64,000 nucleotides of DNA from Chryseobacterium sp. G0186 (GTDB lineage Bacteria; Bacteroidota; Bacteroidia; Flavobacteriales; Weeksellaceae): NCBI RefSeq assembly GCF_003815675.1, contig NZ_CP033918.1, positions 744,001 to 808,000 of the forward strand. The letters run 5' to 3'. The position numbers were made by a program, and so were the translations under genes. Positions 17,159 to 25,240 of this stretch are shown one piece after another; position 1 is the first letter of the stretch; every line of letters begins with the position of its first letter. The notes below the pieces were generated by a model. It was not told the DNA's origin. It saw only the letters and a program-made list of their open reading frames with translations, and searched no databases.

Positions 17159-17635
17159 ATGGAACTAAAAACAAAAATCCATGCTGAAGACGGAAAACAG
17201 GAAATTTTCATTACCAGAGAATTTGACCTTCCTGTAGAATTACTTTTCAAGGCATACACAGAAGCTGAACTCTTCGAACAATGGATGGGAACCAAATTGA
17301 CAAAATTTGAAAATAAGCAACACGGAAGTTACCGATTTGAAACCTCAAATCCTCACGGGGATGTGGTTTTCAGTGCTAATGGCACCATTCATGAAATCAT
17401 TATTAATGAAAAAATTACAAGAACTTTTCAAATGGAAAATACTCCTTTCCCAGCGCAGTTCGAATTTTTGGAATTTGAAAAATTAACAGATACCACCAGC
17501 AAAATTACCATTCAAACCATTTATAAATCTGTAGATTTTAGAGATCAGATGCTTAAACTACCGTTTGCACAAGGTCTTAATATGGCTCATAATCGTTTGC
17601 AGGAAATAATAAAGAAGTTAGAAACTAGAGGTTAG
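17159..17635 (+). CDS. SRPBCC/AHSA1-domain protein
   Basis: 158-residue START/AHA1-like fold protein (REFDLPVELLFKAYTEAELF at about 20-39; MWG-like EQWMGTKLTKFE). These bind hydrophobic ligands in a deep cavity. Pairing with an SdpR-like ArsR repressor is conserved in many bacteria and suggests the ligand-binding protein and repressor act on one signal. No ligand can be named. Confidence 0.88.
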   Translation: MELKTKIHAEDGKQEIFITREFDLPVELLFKAYTEAELFEQWMGTKLTKFENKQHGSYRFETSNPHGDVVFSANGTIHEIIINEKITRTFQMENTPFPAQFEFLEFEKLTDTTSKITIQTIYKSVDFRDQMLKLPFAQGLNMAHNRLQEIIKKLETRG

Positions 17636-17715
17636 AAGTTAGTATATGAAGCTGACAGTTGCTACACTCTCCCACTATAATACTCTATACTCTAATACCC
17701 TCAAACTTAAAACAC

Positions 17716-18294
17716 ATGAATCCAAAAACAGATTTTTTCTTTGATGAAGCCTCACAATGGCAAAAAGAATTTGAAAAATTAAGAACAATTGCCCTAGGTA
17801 CCGAACTCATAGAAGATTTAAAATGGGGATGTCCCTGCTATACCTATGAAGGGAAAAATATTTTCTTAATTCACGGCTTTAAAGAATATTGCGCCCTCCT
17901 TTTCTTTAAGGGTGCTTTGATGAAAGATCCTGATCATATTCTAATCCAACAATCTGAAAATGTACAGGCTGCAAGGCAAATCCGCTTTACGGATGTACAA
18001 CAAATCATTGATTTGGAAAAAGTGATCCGGAATTATATGTTTGAAGCTGTTAAAATCGAAGAATCAGGAGTAAAAGTTGAAATGAAGAAAACAAAAGAGT
18101 TTGAAATGGTTGAAGAATTTCAAAATATATTGGAGAATGATTTAATACTAAAAGAAGCCTTTGAAAATTTAACCCCTGGCCGACAAAGAGCCTATCTACT
18201 CTACTTTTCATCTGCAAAACAATCTAAAACCAGGGAAGCTCGCATTGAAAAATGCATTCCACAGATTATTTCCGGAAAAGGATTAAACGATTAA
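17716..18294 (+). CDS. YdeI/OmdA-like protein (DUF1801 plus OmdA region)
   Basis: 192 residues from the ATG at 17716 (MNPKTDFFFDEASQWQKEFE); the upstream frame to 17659 is repeat-like and unlikely to be translated. The N-terminal part has the DUF1801 pattern (LIEDLKWGCPCYTYEGKNIF, then FKEYCALLFFKGALM), and the C-terminal part ends with FENLTPGRQRAYLLYFSSAK followed by basic residues, the OmdA/YdeI signature. Function is unknown in the family; it is a frequent companion of SRPBCC and DoxX genes in Bacteroidota. Confidence 0.82.
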   Translation: MNPKTDFFFDEASQWQKEFEKLRTIALGTELIEDLKWGCPCYTYEGKNIFLIHGFKEYCALLFFKGALMKDPDHILIQQSENVQAARQIRFTDVQQIIDLEKVIRNYMFEAVKIEESGVKVEMKKTKEFEMVEEFQNILENDLILKEAFENLTPGRQRAYLLYFSSAKQSKTREARIEKCIPQIISGKGLND

Positions 18295-18310
18295 CTATAA
18301 AAAACAAATC

Positions 18311-18712
18311 ATGAACACACCAAATCAATCACAAAAAAGAAAAAATATTTTCTATTGGATATTCACTCTTTGGATGTCATTGGGAATGGCCTCTACAGCT
18401 ATTGTTCAACTCTTACAAAACAAGGATGAATTGGCCAATTTCACCAATCTCGGTTATCCCTCTTATCTGATGATTATTATTGGAGTTTGGAAACTGCTGG
18501 GAGTACTCGTCATACTGACTCCGAAACGCTTACTCTTAAAAGAATGGGCTTATGCAGGGTTTTTCTTCGTTATGTCAGGCGCAGTTATTTCACATCTGAT
18601 CATTGGAGATACTGTCGGAAGAACTTTTCCTGCTGTATTACTGCTTGTTCTGGTCATTATTTCATGGTATCTTAGACCTGATAACAGAAAAATATCCACT
18701 GCCATTCAATAA
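18311..18712 (+). CDS. DoxX-like membrane protein
   Basis: 133 residues with four transmembrane helices: FYWIFTLWMSLGMASTAIVQ, then YPSYLMIIIGVWKLLGVLVI, AGFFFVMSGAVISHLII and AVLLLVLVIISWYL. The YxxxIxGxWKLxG pattern fits the DoxX_2/DoxX-like family. It starts 16 bp after the YdeI-like gene and is surely co-transcribed with it. The role of DoxX-like proteins is mostly unknown. Confidence 0.85.
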   Translation: MNTPNQSQKRKNIFYWIFTLWMSLGMASTAIVQLLQNKDELANFTNLGYPSYLMIIIGVWKLLGVLVILTPKRLLLKEWAYAGFFFVMSGAVISHLIIGDTVGRTFPAVLLLVLVIISWYLRPDNRKISTAIQ

Positions 18713-18759
18713 ATTTATATTTTTAATCAACCATCACAATCCACTTAAACTATATTGAT

Positions 18760-19317
18760 ATGAGCAAACAAAAACTAACAGCAGAACAGACAAGTTCTCT
18801 TTTAGCAATATTAAAGGTCCGTTTTGAAAAAAACATGATTCGTCATAAGAATCTTAAATGGGAAAAAATTCAAGTTAAATTGGAAAATAATCCTGAAAAA
18901 TTATGGTCTTTATTCCAAATGGAAGAAACAGAAGGTGAGCCTGATGTTACAGACTATGATAAAAAAACAGATGAATATATCTTCTTCGACTGTTCTCCCG
19001 AAAGCCCTAAACGTCGCAGTCTTTGCTATGATTACCAGGCCTGGAATTCACGAAAAGCCAACAAACCGGAAAACAATGTCATTGATAAAGCCTCTGAAAT
19101 GGGAATTGAACTTTTAACTGAAGAGCAATACCGCCAGCTTCAGGAGCTTGGAAAGTTTGACCAGAAAACCTCCAGTTGGGTGCAAACCCCAATTTCTATA
19201 AGAGAACATGGTGGTGCTGTTTTCTGCGACAGACGCTATAATACTGTATTCCTTTACCATAATGGTGCTGATTGTTATTATGCTGCAAGAGGGTTTAGGG
19301 GGAGTTTAAGGGTTTGA
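18760..19317 (+). CDS. DUF4256 family protein
   Basis: 185 residues, soluble. It matches the DUF4256 pattern: LLAILKVRFEKNMIRH at the start, then EGEPDVTDYD, ECSPESPKRR-like FFDCSPESPKRRSLCYDYQA, and SIREHGGAVFCDRRYNTVF near the end. Last gene of the ArsR cassette. Its stop codon falls inside the first unit of an 8-bp tandem repeat. Function unknown. Confidence 0.85.
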   Translation: MSKQKLTAEQTSSLLAILKVRFEKNMIRHKNLKWEKIQVKLENNPEKLWSLFQMEETEGEPDVTDYDKKTDEYIFFDCSPESPKRRSLCYDYQAWNSRKANKPENNVIDKASEMGIELLTEEQYRQLQELGKFDQKTSSWVQTPISIREHGGAVFCDRRYNTVFLYHNGADCYYAARGFRGSLRV

Positions 19318-19336
19318 GAGTTTGAGAGTTTGAGGG
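19313..19336. repeat. 8-bp tandem repeat at the 3' end of the DUF4256 gene
   Basis: TTTGAGAG, TTTGAGAG, TTTGAGGG in tandem; the TGA stop of the gene is within the first unit. Confidence 0.85.
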
Positions 19337-19552
19337 TTTTAAATGAAAAATACTTGATTTGTTAAAGCTGAAAAACTTTTAAGAGCTTCTGGTAAAATTA
19401 CCCTGATTTTATAGTTAACATTTTTCTTAAAAAAAATCAGTTTTTAAAACAATTTACCTGTTAAAATCATTTTCTATTTATATCCTATTTTTAATATACA
19501 AATACTATTATTAATTTAGCAGTTCAGAAATTTGATAATAACAATTAAGGAT

Positions 19553-20053
19553 ATGAAAAAATTAATCTTACTGAGCGCAGTATCAGCTTTTTTAATCAAT
19601 TGTAATAAAAAGACTGAAACTCCTGCTCCGAAAGTTGAAACAGACACCATTGCAGTAAATGAGCCTGTGGTGGATACATTAGGTCCAAAATCATTCTGCT
19701 ATGTTGGAGCTACAGGAAAAGACAGCGTTTTTGCTTCTATTGATGATAATCTGGGAACCATTACCGGAAAATTATCCTACAAAAACAGTGAAAAAGACAG
19801 TTCAAAAGGTGAGGTATCAGGTTTCAAATCTGGAGATACACTGAAATTGACCTATGAATTCACTTCTGAAGGCAAAAAAAGCAAAAGAGATATCTACTTC
19901 CTGCAAAAGGATAATGTATTAACAGAAGGAATTGGAGATCATAAGGAAGAAGATGGACAGTCTAAGTATGCTGACGAAAAAAAGATCAGTTATAAGGATG
20001 GTCAAAAACTAAACACGGCAGACTGTAAAGTCGTTACCAAAGCATTGAAATAA
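19553..20053 (+). CDS. Putative lipoprotein
   Basis: 166 residues from the ATG at 19553 (MKKLILLSAVSAFLINCNKK); the seven codons upstream are not part of a normal signal. The lipobox FLINC predicts lipidation at Cys17. The mature part is hydrophilic, charged and rich in Lys, Ser and Glu; the segment FCYVGATGKDSVFASIDDNL recurs in uncharacterised flavobacterial lipoproteins. No function can be assigned. Confidence 0.8.
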   Translation: MKKLILLSAVSAFLINCNKKTETPAPKVETDTIAVNEPVVDTLGPKSFCYVGATGKDSVFASIDDNLGTITGKLSYKNSEKDSSKGEVSGFKSGDTLKLTYEFTSEGKKSKRDIYFLQKDNVLTEGIGDHKEEDGQSKYADEKKISYKDGQKLNTADCKVVTKALK

Positions 20054-20070
20054 TCTTTATTAATATCAAA

Positions 20071-20100
20071 AAAAACAGCCTTTATCAAGGCTGTTTTTAT
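20071..20100. terminator. Bidirectional terminator
   Basis: Twelve-bp stem AAAAACAGCCTT/AAGGCTGTTTTT with loop TATC, between the convergent lipoprotein and threonine aldolase genes. Confidence 0.9.
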
Positions 20101-20101
20101 T

Positions 20102-21136
20102 TTATGCTAATTCCTTTTTAATAATTTCGATAAAACGGTTTACAGCATCATCACCCGTACTCCACGAAGTAATCAGGCGGATAGCTGAAAATTGAGTGTC
20201 TATTTTTTTCCAAACATAAAATTCAAAGTTTTCAGATAAAACCTGAATAAGATCATTGCTTAGAATCGGAAAAATCTGATTGGTATAGGTATCGGAAAGA
20301 AATTCAACACTTTTCTCCTGCATTGCCTTTTTTATTTTCATGGCCTGCTGATTGGCATGTTTGGCTAAATCAAAATACAGATCATCTTTCATCAATTCCA
20401 GAAACTGAATTCCCAACAATCTACCTTTTGCCAATAATGCTCCTTTTTGCTTGATATTAAATCCAAAATCCTCCTGAAGACCAGAATTATTAATAACAAT
20501 AGCCTCTCCTATCAAAGCTCCGTTTTTAGTTCCACCAAGATAAAACACATCCGTAAGCTCAGCCACTCTTTCTAAGGTAAGATCACTGATTTCAGAAGTT
20601 AATCCGTGCCCTAATCTTGCACCATCCATAAACAGATATAAACGATTCTGCCTGCAAAACTCGGAAAGTTCCTCCAGTTCTTTCGCCTGATAGATGGTTC
20701 CTAACTCTGTAGAATTAGAAATATAAACCAGTTTGGGCATTACCTGATGCGGAACATTGCTATGGTTTTCCAATACAGGAATAATATCTGATGGTCTAAG
20801 CTTTCCATCTTCAGTTTCGATACTTAATATTTTATGTCCGGTAGCCTCAATCGCTCCGGTTTCATTATTCAAAATATGTCCGGTAGACGCTGAAATTGCA
20901 CATTGATAAGGCTTTAAAATAGAAGAAATGACAATTAAATTAGCCTGTGTTCCTCCAGAAACGAAGTAAACATCTGAATCCTGCTTATTGATTTTTAACT
21001 TAATAAATTCCTTTGCCTTTAGAGAATATTCGTCCTCACCATAACCTGCCTGCTGATCAAGATTAGTTTGTAAAAGAGCTTGTAAAATATTAGGGTGACA
21101 TCCCTCTGAATAGTCGTTTTTGAATGAAAATTTCAT
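20102..21136 (-). CDS. ltaE: Threonine aldolase family PLP enzyme
   Basis: 344 residues, length usual for low-specificity threonine/beta-hydroxy-amino-acid aldolases (fold type I), which cleave threonine to glycine and acetaldehyde. Landmarks: N-terminal FKNDYSEGCHPNILQAL, SGGTQANL (about 60-67), HILNNETGAIEATGHK, LFMDGARLGHGL (Asp binds the pyridine nitrogen) and GGTKNGALIGEA with the PLP lysine. Many Bacteroidota keep it as a single gene. It is divergent from the DtxR regulator with an 85-bp shared promoter region. Confidence 0.9.
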   Translation of the reverse strand: MKFSFKNDYSEGCHPNILQALLQTNLDQQAGYGEDEYSLKAKEFIKLKINKQDSDVYFVSGGTQANLIVISSILKPYQCAISASTGHILNNETGAIEATGHKILSIETEDGKLRPSDIIPVLENHSNVPHQVMPKLVYISNSTELGTIYQAKELEELSEFCRQNRLYLFMDGARLGHGLTSEISDLTLERVAELTDVFYLGGTKNGALIGEAIVINNSGLQEDFGFNIKQKGALLAKGRLLGIQFLELMKDDLYFDLAKHANQQAMKIKKAMQEKSVEFLSDTYTNQIFPILSNDLIQVLSENFEFYVWKKIDTQFSAIRLITSWSTGDDAVNRFIEIIKKELA

Positions 21137-21189
21137 ACAGTAAAATTAAAAAAAGTTAAAATAACAAGAGTGATCTTTTCATATTATTT

Positions 21190-21219
21190 TGTTAGATTTG
21201 TATTGAAAATCATCTAACA
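21190..21219. promoter_or_regulatory. Palindrome over the DtxR-gene promoter
   Basis: Arms TGTTAGAT (21190-21197) and ATCTAACA (21212-21219) are perfect inverted repeats 14 bp apart. TAGATTTG (21193-21200) inside fits the -7 element. The palindrome ends 2 bp before the TTG start, so it is well placed as an autoregulatory operator. Confidence 0.6.
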
Positions 21220-21221
21220 TT

Positions 21222-21875
21222 TTGAAAACAACCCTAACAGAAGAAAATTACCTGAAAGCTTTGTTTCATTTAGTTGACAATGAAGGCAAGGTGACCATTA
21301 ATGAACTCAGCAAATTTTTAAATGTAAAAATGCCGAGTGTTAATAATATGATGAAGAAATTCGCAGAGAAAAAGTGGGTCATTTACGAGACCTATAAACC
21401 CCTGATTGTTACCGAAAACGGAAGACGTGAAGCAGCCCTTGTGGTTAGAAAACATCGGCTTACCGAAATGTTTCTGGTCAAAAAAATGAATTTTGGCTGG
21501 GAAAACGTGCATGAAATTGCAGAACAATTAGAGCATGTTCATTCTAAGATTTTCTTTGATAAAATGGACGAAATTCTTGATTATCCTAAATTCGATCCCC
21601 ACGGAGAACCTATTCCTGATAAGGATGGAAATATTATCGCTCAGGATTTGCAAAAATTAAGCAGTTGTGAAGTTGGAGAAAATGTCGTTTTTGCTTCTGT
21701 AACTCTTTCTGACGATGCATTTCTAAGCTATCTGAATGATAGAAAACTGCTTCTTAATACCAAAGTGAAAATTACTAAAATTGAAAGCTTCGACAAGTCA
21801 ATGACGATTGAAATTGACGGAAAAAAGGAAATTCTAAGTAAAAAAGCAACGGAAAAGATATTGGTAAAAAAATAA
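21222..21875 (+). CDS. DtxR/MntR-family metal-dependent repressor
   Basis: 217 residues, starting at a TTG codon just after the palindrome; no ATG fits. Domains: winged helix (TINELSKFLNVKMPSVNNMM, about 25-44), dimerisation/metal domain (HRLTEMFLVKKMNFGWENVH, HEIAEQLEHVHS) and a C-terminal SH3-like FeoA-type domain (KLSSCEVGENVVFASVTLSD onward). Family members repress iron or manganese uptake genes when metal is bound. No transporter lies next to it; the divergent threonine aldolase shares the promoter region. Confidence 0.92.
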   Translation: MKTTLTEENYLKALFHLVDNEGKVTINELSKFLNVKMPSVNNMMKKFAEKKWVIYETYKPLIVTENGRREAALVVRKHRLTEMFLVKKMNFGWENVHEIAEQLEHVHSKIFFDKMDEILDYPKFDPHGEPIPDKDGNIIAQDLQKLSSCEVGENVVFASVTLSDDAFLSYLNDRKLLLNTKVKITKIESFDKSMTIEIDGKKEILSKKATEKILVKK

Positions 21876-21950
21876 CCAACAGAATTATTTTTTTTTATTA
21901 TAATATTCGTTATTCTACAAAAGAAAAGCTTGGGAAAGATTATTTTTAAT

Positions 21951-22119
21951 GCTAGAACCGGACTAAAGCCCGTTTCTATTGAATATTTTTTCTCGCTGAT
22001 TTTACAGATTAGGCAGATCTCTAAATCCTATACAAAATAACACCATACACTTTGTCATTCCGCAGGAATCTAAACCATAATTTTAAATAATGATGCGGAG
22101 ATTCCTACGGAGTGACAAT
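21951..22119 (+). repeat. Composite intergenic repeat, copy A
   Basis: Order: a GGACTAAAGCCC hairpin-like block, then TTCTCGCTGATTTTACAGAT with GGCAGATCTCTAAATC, then inverted arms TTGTCATTCCGCAGGAATCT (22052-22071) and AGATTCCTACGGAGTGACAA (22099-22118). The same blocks in the same order occur at 59807-60006 and 60061-60263, and reversed at 39741-40084. Confidence 0.85.
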
Positions 22120-22190
22120 AGTAAAGAAAACTACGGAATTACTGTTTTGAATAAAAATTGACATAATATTTATCCTTTTCCAAAAACGAT

Positions 22191-22267
22191 AACAGTTCCA
22201 ATAACTGTTAAAAAACAGTTAAACTCTCTTTCATCAAAAGTTTAGGATATTAATTTTACTAGGTTTG
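22191..22267 (+). promoter_or_regulatory. Putative bla promoter with repeated half-sites
   Basis: AACAGTT (22191-22197), AACTGTT (22203-22209) and AACAGTT (22214-22220) alternate in orientation at 11-12 bp steps; the last two form the palindrome TAACTGTT-AAAA-AACAGTTA. TAGGTTTG (22260-22267) fits the -7 element, leaving a 68-base leader. Confidence 0.5.
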
Positions 22268-22334
22268 CAAAACTTTCTGTTTAGATACCATCTTTCTAAC
22301 AAGTACTAAAACTTTAATTATTACCCTAAAAATT

Positions 22335-23054
22335 ATGAAAAAAAGCATTCAGTTTTTTATTGTTTCGATGCTGTTAAGTCCGTTTGTTAATGCTCAGGTA
22401 AAGGATTTTGTGATTGAGCCGCCTATTCAACCCAATTTATATATTTACAAGACTTTTGGCGTATTTGGAGGCAAGGAATATTCTACCAATGCCGTGTATC
22501 TTATTACTAAGAAAGGAGTCGTTTTATTTGATGTTCCATGGCAAAAAGTACAGTACCAAAGTTTGATGGATACTATACAAAAACGCCATCATATGCCTGT
22601 AATAGCGGTGTTTGCAACCCATTCACATGAGGACAGGGCCGGAGATTTAAGCTTTTTCAATAATAAAGGGATTAAAACCTATGCAACAGCTAAGACCAAT
22701 GAACTTTTGAAAAAAGACGGAAAGGCAACATCTAATAATGTTATTAAAACCGGAAAACCTTATCGTATTGGTGGTGAAGAATTTGTAGTAGACTTTCTTG
22801 GGGAGGGGCATACTATAGATAATGTGGTAGTTTGGTTCCCAAAATATAACGTATTGGATGGAGGATGTCTTGTAAAAAGTAAATCAGCTACTGATCTTGG
22901 TTATATAAAAGAAGCCAATGTAGAACAATGGCCACAGACAATGAATAAACTGAAAGCCAAATATTCAAAGGCAACCCTGGTTATTCCGGGACACGATGTT
23001 TGGCAAGGTGGCGGACATGTTGAACATACGCTGGAACTTCTAAACAAAAAATAA
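22335..23054 (+). CDS. bla: Subclass B1 metallo-beta-lactamase, IND/CGB type
   Basis: 239 residues with signal peptide MKKSIQFFIVSMLLSPFVNA. The mature protein starts QVKDFVIEPP and contains all zinc ligands of subclass B1: the HSHED motif (two His and Asp), GEGHT (His), GGC (Cys) and IPGHD (His). Sequence, length and signal peptide match the chromosomal carbapenem-hydrolysing IND/CGB enzymes of Chryseobacterium as I recall them; the exact variant cannot be named without alignment. Expected location is the periplasm, substrates most beta-lactams except monobactams. It stands alone with its own terminator; no integron or transposon feature is seen, but a composite repeat lies upstream. Confidence 0.95.
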   Translation: MKKSIQFFIVSMLLSPFVNAQVKDFVIEPPIQPNLYIYKTFGVFGGKEYSTNAVYLITKKGVVLFDVPWQKVQYQSLMDTIQKRHHMPVIAVFATHSHEDRAGDLSFFNNKGIKTYATAKTNELLKKDGKATSNNVIKTGKPYRIGGEEFVVDFLGEGHTIDNVVVWFPKYNVLDGGCLVKSKSATDLGYIKEANVEQWPQTMNKLKAKYSKATLVIPGHDVWQGGGHVEHTLELLNKK

Positions 23055-23071
23055 CTCTGTTTTATTACAAT

Positions 23072-23104
23072 AAAAAACCCGAATTTTCATTCGGGTTTTT
23101 TATT
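23072..23104 (+). terminator. Terminator after the beta-lactamase gene
   Basis: Stem AAAAACCCGAAT/ATTCGGGTTTTT with a TTTC loop and a T-rich tail; also suitable for the convergent T6SS operon. Confidence 0.9.
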
Positions 23105-23117
23105 TTTAGTAGGTTAA

Positions 23118-24257
23118 TTAGTCCAGTACACTCCAACCTCTCTTCGGGTTTGAATTGGTAGAAACTTCCTGCTCATTAACAATAATATTTTCTTTTCTCT
23201 GACCGATGTAATCCAGTTCGCTAAGTTTAGAGAAAATGGTCTCTAGACTTCTCAACATCTGCTGGATATAAAGCAAAGGCTCTCCACAGTTGTGATGATC
23301 GTAGTTGGTCTCTGCCACAATAGAAAGCTGGTTCAGTAAAGTATGGGGTGCAATCTCACTCCACTCTAAACTGTAATTAAGCATTTCTTCCAGCTCAGCA
23401 GGAACCAGAAGCTGTGTTGAATTGTATAAATGAAGCGCCAGTCTTGCAAAGGATTCTATTAAAAACACTGGCGGTTGCCAAGGAGTAATATTTCTAAACT
23501 GGAAATACATATCTCCAAAGGTATTTACCATCGTACTGCATAAGAACTTAACGTTTTGTGCTAATGCCGTATTCTGATTTTTATGAGATGCTTTTTGAAT
23601 AATTTTAAAGGCATACTGCTGCAAATTCCCAATAGACTTAGCGTAGCTACTATAATAATCCACCAAAGCCGGGTGACTTTGAATTGAAGTACAAGGCGGA
23701 ATAAAGTTTGAATCTACCTGTGCAATATTGGCTTTTAAATCTACTTTGCCGATAATAAGGTAATTTCCTCCGGAATAACTGCTGTTCAAAGAAGTTACAG
23801 GAAGCAATTCAATATGATGATTGGGTTGTGCATTGGGATGACGCGGTGGAATTTCCTCCGGATCAATATCTCCAAACGGAACTTTATCAAAAGGATTTAC
23901 AGAGATCAGGATATAATATTCTCCATCTACCTGCTCCTCGTTCATTGACTTAGCCAATGATTTCACACTGATTCTTCTATCGATCAATTCTATACGATAC
24001 CCAGCCATGGTAACAGCACTACATCTTTTGATGACCAACTGTACATCATTGGTTGCCGTATTATGAACATCAAAAATAGTACGATCTGTAAACTCTGTAG
24101 AAATAGGCAGAAGCCCATAGTTATATGTAGTAATCCCAAGTGAATTAGAATCTCTGATAGTATCAATTAAGAAATTATCCTGATCATTAAGGTGTCTTTG
24201 GGAAACTTTCATCCCATCCACCCAGTTGATTGCAAAATGTTTAATAGGTTGTATCAT
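23118..24257 (-). CDS. tssK: T6SS baseplate protein TssK (T6SSiii)
   Basis: 379 residues. The N-terminus NWVDGMKVSQRHLNDQDNF matches the TssK start (W-x-x-G-M-x-x-S-x-x-H-L/F). TssK links the baseplate wedge to the membrane complex of the type VI secretion system. Third gene of the tssG-tssN-tssK operon, 26 bp after tssN. Divergence from proteobacterial TssK fits the Bacteroidota T6SSiii subtype. Confidence 0.85.
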   Translation of the reverse strand: MIQPIKHFAINWVDGMKVSQRHLNDQDNFLIDTIRDSNSLGITTYNYGLLPISTEFTDRTIFDVHNTATNDVQLVIKRCSAVTMAGYRIELIDRRISVKSLAKSMNEEQVDGEYYILISVNPFDKVPFGDIDPEEIPPRHPNAQPNHHIELLPVTSLNSSYSGGNYLIIGKVDLKANIAQVDSNFIPPCTSIQSHPALVDYYSSYAKSIGNLQQYAFKIIQKASHKNQNTALAQNVKFLCSTMVNTFGDMYFQFRNITPWQPPVFLIESFARLALHLYNSTQLLVPAELEEMLNYSLEWSEIAPHTLLNQLSIVAETNYDHHNCGEPLLYIQQMLRSLETIFSKLSELDYIGQRKENIIVNEQEVSTNSNPKRGWSVLD

Positions 24258-24283
24258 GTTTAATACTTTTTAATTTTTTGTGT

Positions 24284-25186
24284 TTATGATTTTCTTACGA
24301 CTCCCTCCTCTTCATGTTGAATAACTCTCTTACAAATAACGACTTCATTTTCAGAAATGCTGTTTGCTGTAATGTCCTGGTCGAAATCGATGTATTTTCT
24401 AAAGCTGAAAAATGATTTTTTAGTATAAAATATCCAGTAATAAGGCTCTTTCATTTCATCTGAAAGATGAATAATGGATCCCGGGTTTTTATGGTTATAA
24501 TCATCTACTACTCTATAAAACCAATCCCCAAATGTAATTCCCGTAGGAAGAGTTTTTGCTTTAATTCTGAATCGGTTGGAATCTTCAAGATTTTTGCTCA
24601 ATTCAACATTTAATACCATTAATCGGTCAAAATCTGCTCCCTCAAAGTCAGGAAGCTTCTGTTCAGGAGAGTATCTCCAGGTTTTATAGATATCAAAAGG
24701 AATGCTGATAAACTGAATATAGCAATAATAAAATACCATAGGTACAACAAAGATCAGCATACTGGTTGCAGCCATCACAGCGTATCCGGTTCCTTTGCTC
24801 ATCCAGTTAAATAATAATGTAAAAAGATATCCTCCCAATGCAATACACGTTAATGAAAGTATAGACTCGAACAAGATACTCATGGCCAGAGATTCAATAT
24901 GCTTTTTAAAATATCTGTGCAATAAGTTCACATGAATAATTCCAAAAACAAGGTAAATCACCTGTGCGATGAGATACCAATACGGATTAAAAAGATTTCC
25001 GGCAAACCCAAAAACACCCGGAATAGCCAGGCATAAACTGCACAGAAGAACATATATAATAATAACTTTAATCTTTATCGCAGGTTTATTTCTCCTGATT
25101 ATTCCAAGGATAAACATCATAATAACTGCGATTAAAGGCATGAGGATATACCTTAAAAAAATACCTTTTACTGAAGAAATTTCCAT
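24284..25186 (-). CDS. tssN: T6SS membrane protein TssN (Bacteroidota-specific)
   Basis: 300 residues: about six N-terminal transmembrane helices (residues 10-170), then a soluble domain of ~130 residues (FDRLMVLNVELSKNLEDSNR, FGDWFYRVVDDYNHKNPGSI). This topology and sequence fit TssN, one of the components found only in T6SSiii, thought to replace the TssJLM membrane complex together with TssO, P, Q and R. Lies between tssG and tssK in one operon. Confidence 0.8.
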   Translation of the reverse strand: MEISSVKGIFLRYILMPLIAVIMMFILGIIRRNKPAIKIKVIIIYVLLCSLCLAIPGVFGFAGNLFNPYWYLIAQVIYLVFGIIHVNLLHRYFKKHIESLAMSILFESILSLTCIALGGYLFTLLFNWMSKGTGYAVMAATSMLIFVVPMVFYYCYIQFISIPFDIYKTWRYSPEQKLPDFEGADFDRLMVLNVELSKNLEDSNRFRIKAKTLPTGITFGDWFYRVVDDYNHKNPGSIIHLSDEMKEPYYWIFYTKKSFFSFRKYIDFDQDITANSISENEVVICKRVIQHEEEGVVRKS

Positions 25187-25240
25187 TTTTTTCTTTTCGA
25201 ATTTATACTTTGTTGGTAGTTGTAAATATAATAAAATAAT

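Larger units (their letters stand above)
21876..22334. other. Intergenic region with composite repeat and bla promoter
   Basis: Contains a full composite repeat (21951-22119), then three AACAGTT/AACTGTT half-sites at 22191-22220 and a -7 element TAGGTTTG at 22260-22267 ahead of the beta-lactamase gene. No reading frame of note. Confidence 0.6.

Noticed and set aside
17659..17715. Longer start for the YdeI-like protein
   Set aside because: The extra codons come from a degenerate repeat stretch (ACTCTAATAC-type) and do not resemble protein; the ATG at 17716 is better placed.
21951..23054. Beta-lactamase gene as a mobile cassette mobilised by the adjacent repeat
   Set aside because: IND/CGB enzymes are intrinsic to the genus, the repeat occurs elsewhere without resistance genes, and no transposase, integrase or attachment site is seen.
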